From DATJZG01 sp035499295 (GTDB lineage: Bacteria; Myxococcota; Myxococcia; Myxococcales; Anaeromyxobacteraceae), in the NCBI GenBank assembly GCA_035499295.1, contig DATJZG010000010.1, forward strand, positions 1-6,871: a stretch of 6,871 nt of DNA. The letters run 5' to 3'. The position numbers and the translations under genes were made by a program. This document shows positions 6,647 through 6,871 of the stretch, piece by piece (position 1 is the stretch's first letter; every line of letters begins with the position of its first letter). The notes beneath the pieces were generated by a model. That model was given only the letters and a program-made list of their open reading frames with translations. It did not search any database and was not told where the DNA came from.

Positions 6647-6871
6647 ATGGCCAAGGAAAAGTTCGATCGCAGCAAGCCACACGTGAACGTCGGGACCATC
6701 GGCCACGTGGACCACGGCAAGACCACGCTGACCGCGGCCATCACCAAGGTCCTCGCCCAGAAGGGCCTCGCGAGCTTCATGGCGTACGACCAGATCGACA
6801 AGGCGCCGGAGGAGCGGGAGCGCGGCATCACCATCGCCACCGCCCACGTCGAGTACCAGACGGCGAACCGG
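6647..6871 (+). CDS. tuf: Elongation factor Tu (5' part, cut by window end)
   Basis: EF-Tu brings aminoacyl-tRNA to the ribosomal A site as a GTP complex. The first 75 residues are visible: MAKEKFDRSKPHVNVGTIGH, the P-loop GHVDHGKT (19-26), and the switch I region ending RGITIATAHVEY (59-70). The full protein should be near 395 residues, so about four fifths lie beyond the window. The ribosome site AAGGAG (6635-6640) is six bases before ATG, and the gap from fusA is 27 nt with no terminator, so it is co-transcribed. The segment AYDQIDKAPEERERG resembles EF-Tu of deltaproteobacterial and myxobacterial lineages, by memory only. Confidence 0.97.
   Translation, partial: MAKEKFDRSKPHVNVGTIGHVDHGKTTLTAAITKVLAQKGLASFMAYDQIDKAPEERERGITIATAHVEYQTANR

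Overview
The window is a GC-rich stretch of ordinary bacterial chromosome with six complete or nearly complete core genes, two genes cut by the window edges and an informative set of control sites. The EF-Tu and EF-G sequences, the monofunctional transglycosylase and the style of the superoxide dismutase point to a proteobacterial-type Gram-negative, most like the old Deltaproteobacteria/Myxococcota. That placement comes from remembered family resemblance, not a search. No mobile element, CRISPR array, tRNA or rRNA gene was seen.

Left part (1-1552): the 3' end of a sugar-nucleotide epimerase gene (+) meets mtgA (-), a peptidoglycan glycosyltransferase, tail to tail. Their stop codons overlap in one CTAG. 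A 275-bp divergent spacer between mtgA and a superoxide dismutase gene holds a good minus-strand promoter, a possible plus-strand promoter sharing the same TTGACAG bases, and several palindromes.

Middle (1553-3440): a Fe/Mn-family superoxide dismutase, a strong GC-rich hairpin, and mutY, which encodes the adenine glycosylase acting on A:8-oxoG pairs. One gene removes superoxide and the next repairs oxidised DNA. The hairpin and the lack of a clear mutY ribosome site leave their co-expression open.

Right part (3414-6871): the str operon rpsL-rpsG-fusA-tuf (S12, S7, EF-G, EF-Tu), with tuf cut by the window end. Its promoter is near consensus, and the mutY stop codon lies inside its -10 box. 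A leader hairpin precedes rpsL. The rpsL-rpsG gap is only 8 nt, so there is no room for the E. coli-type S7 repressor site. The 151-nt rpsG-fusA gap instead holds an orphan Shine-Dalgarno sequence, two small hairpins and an exact match to the boxA antitermination consensus known from rRNA leaders.

I do not see a wholly new multi-gene system. The most interesting candidate is the boxA-bearing rpsG-fusA spacer, followed by the superoxide dismutase metal site and the two compact promoter arrangements.
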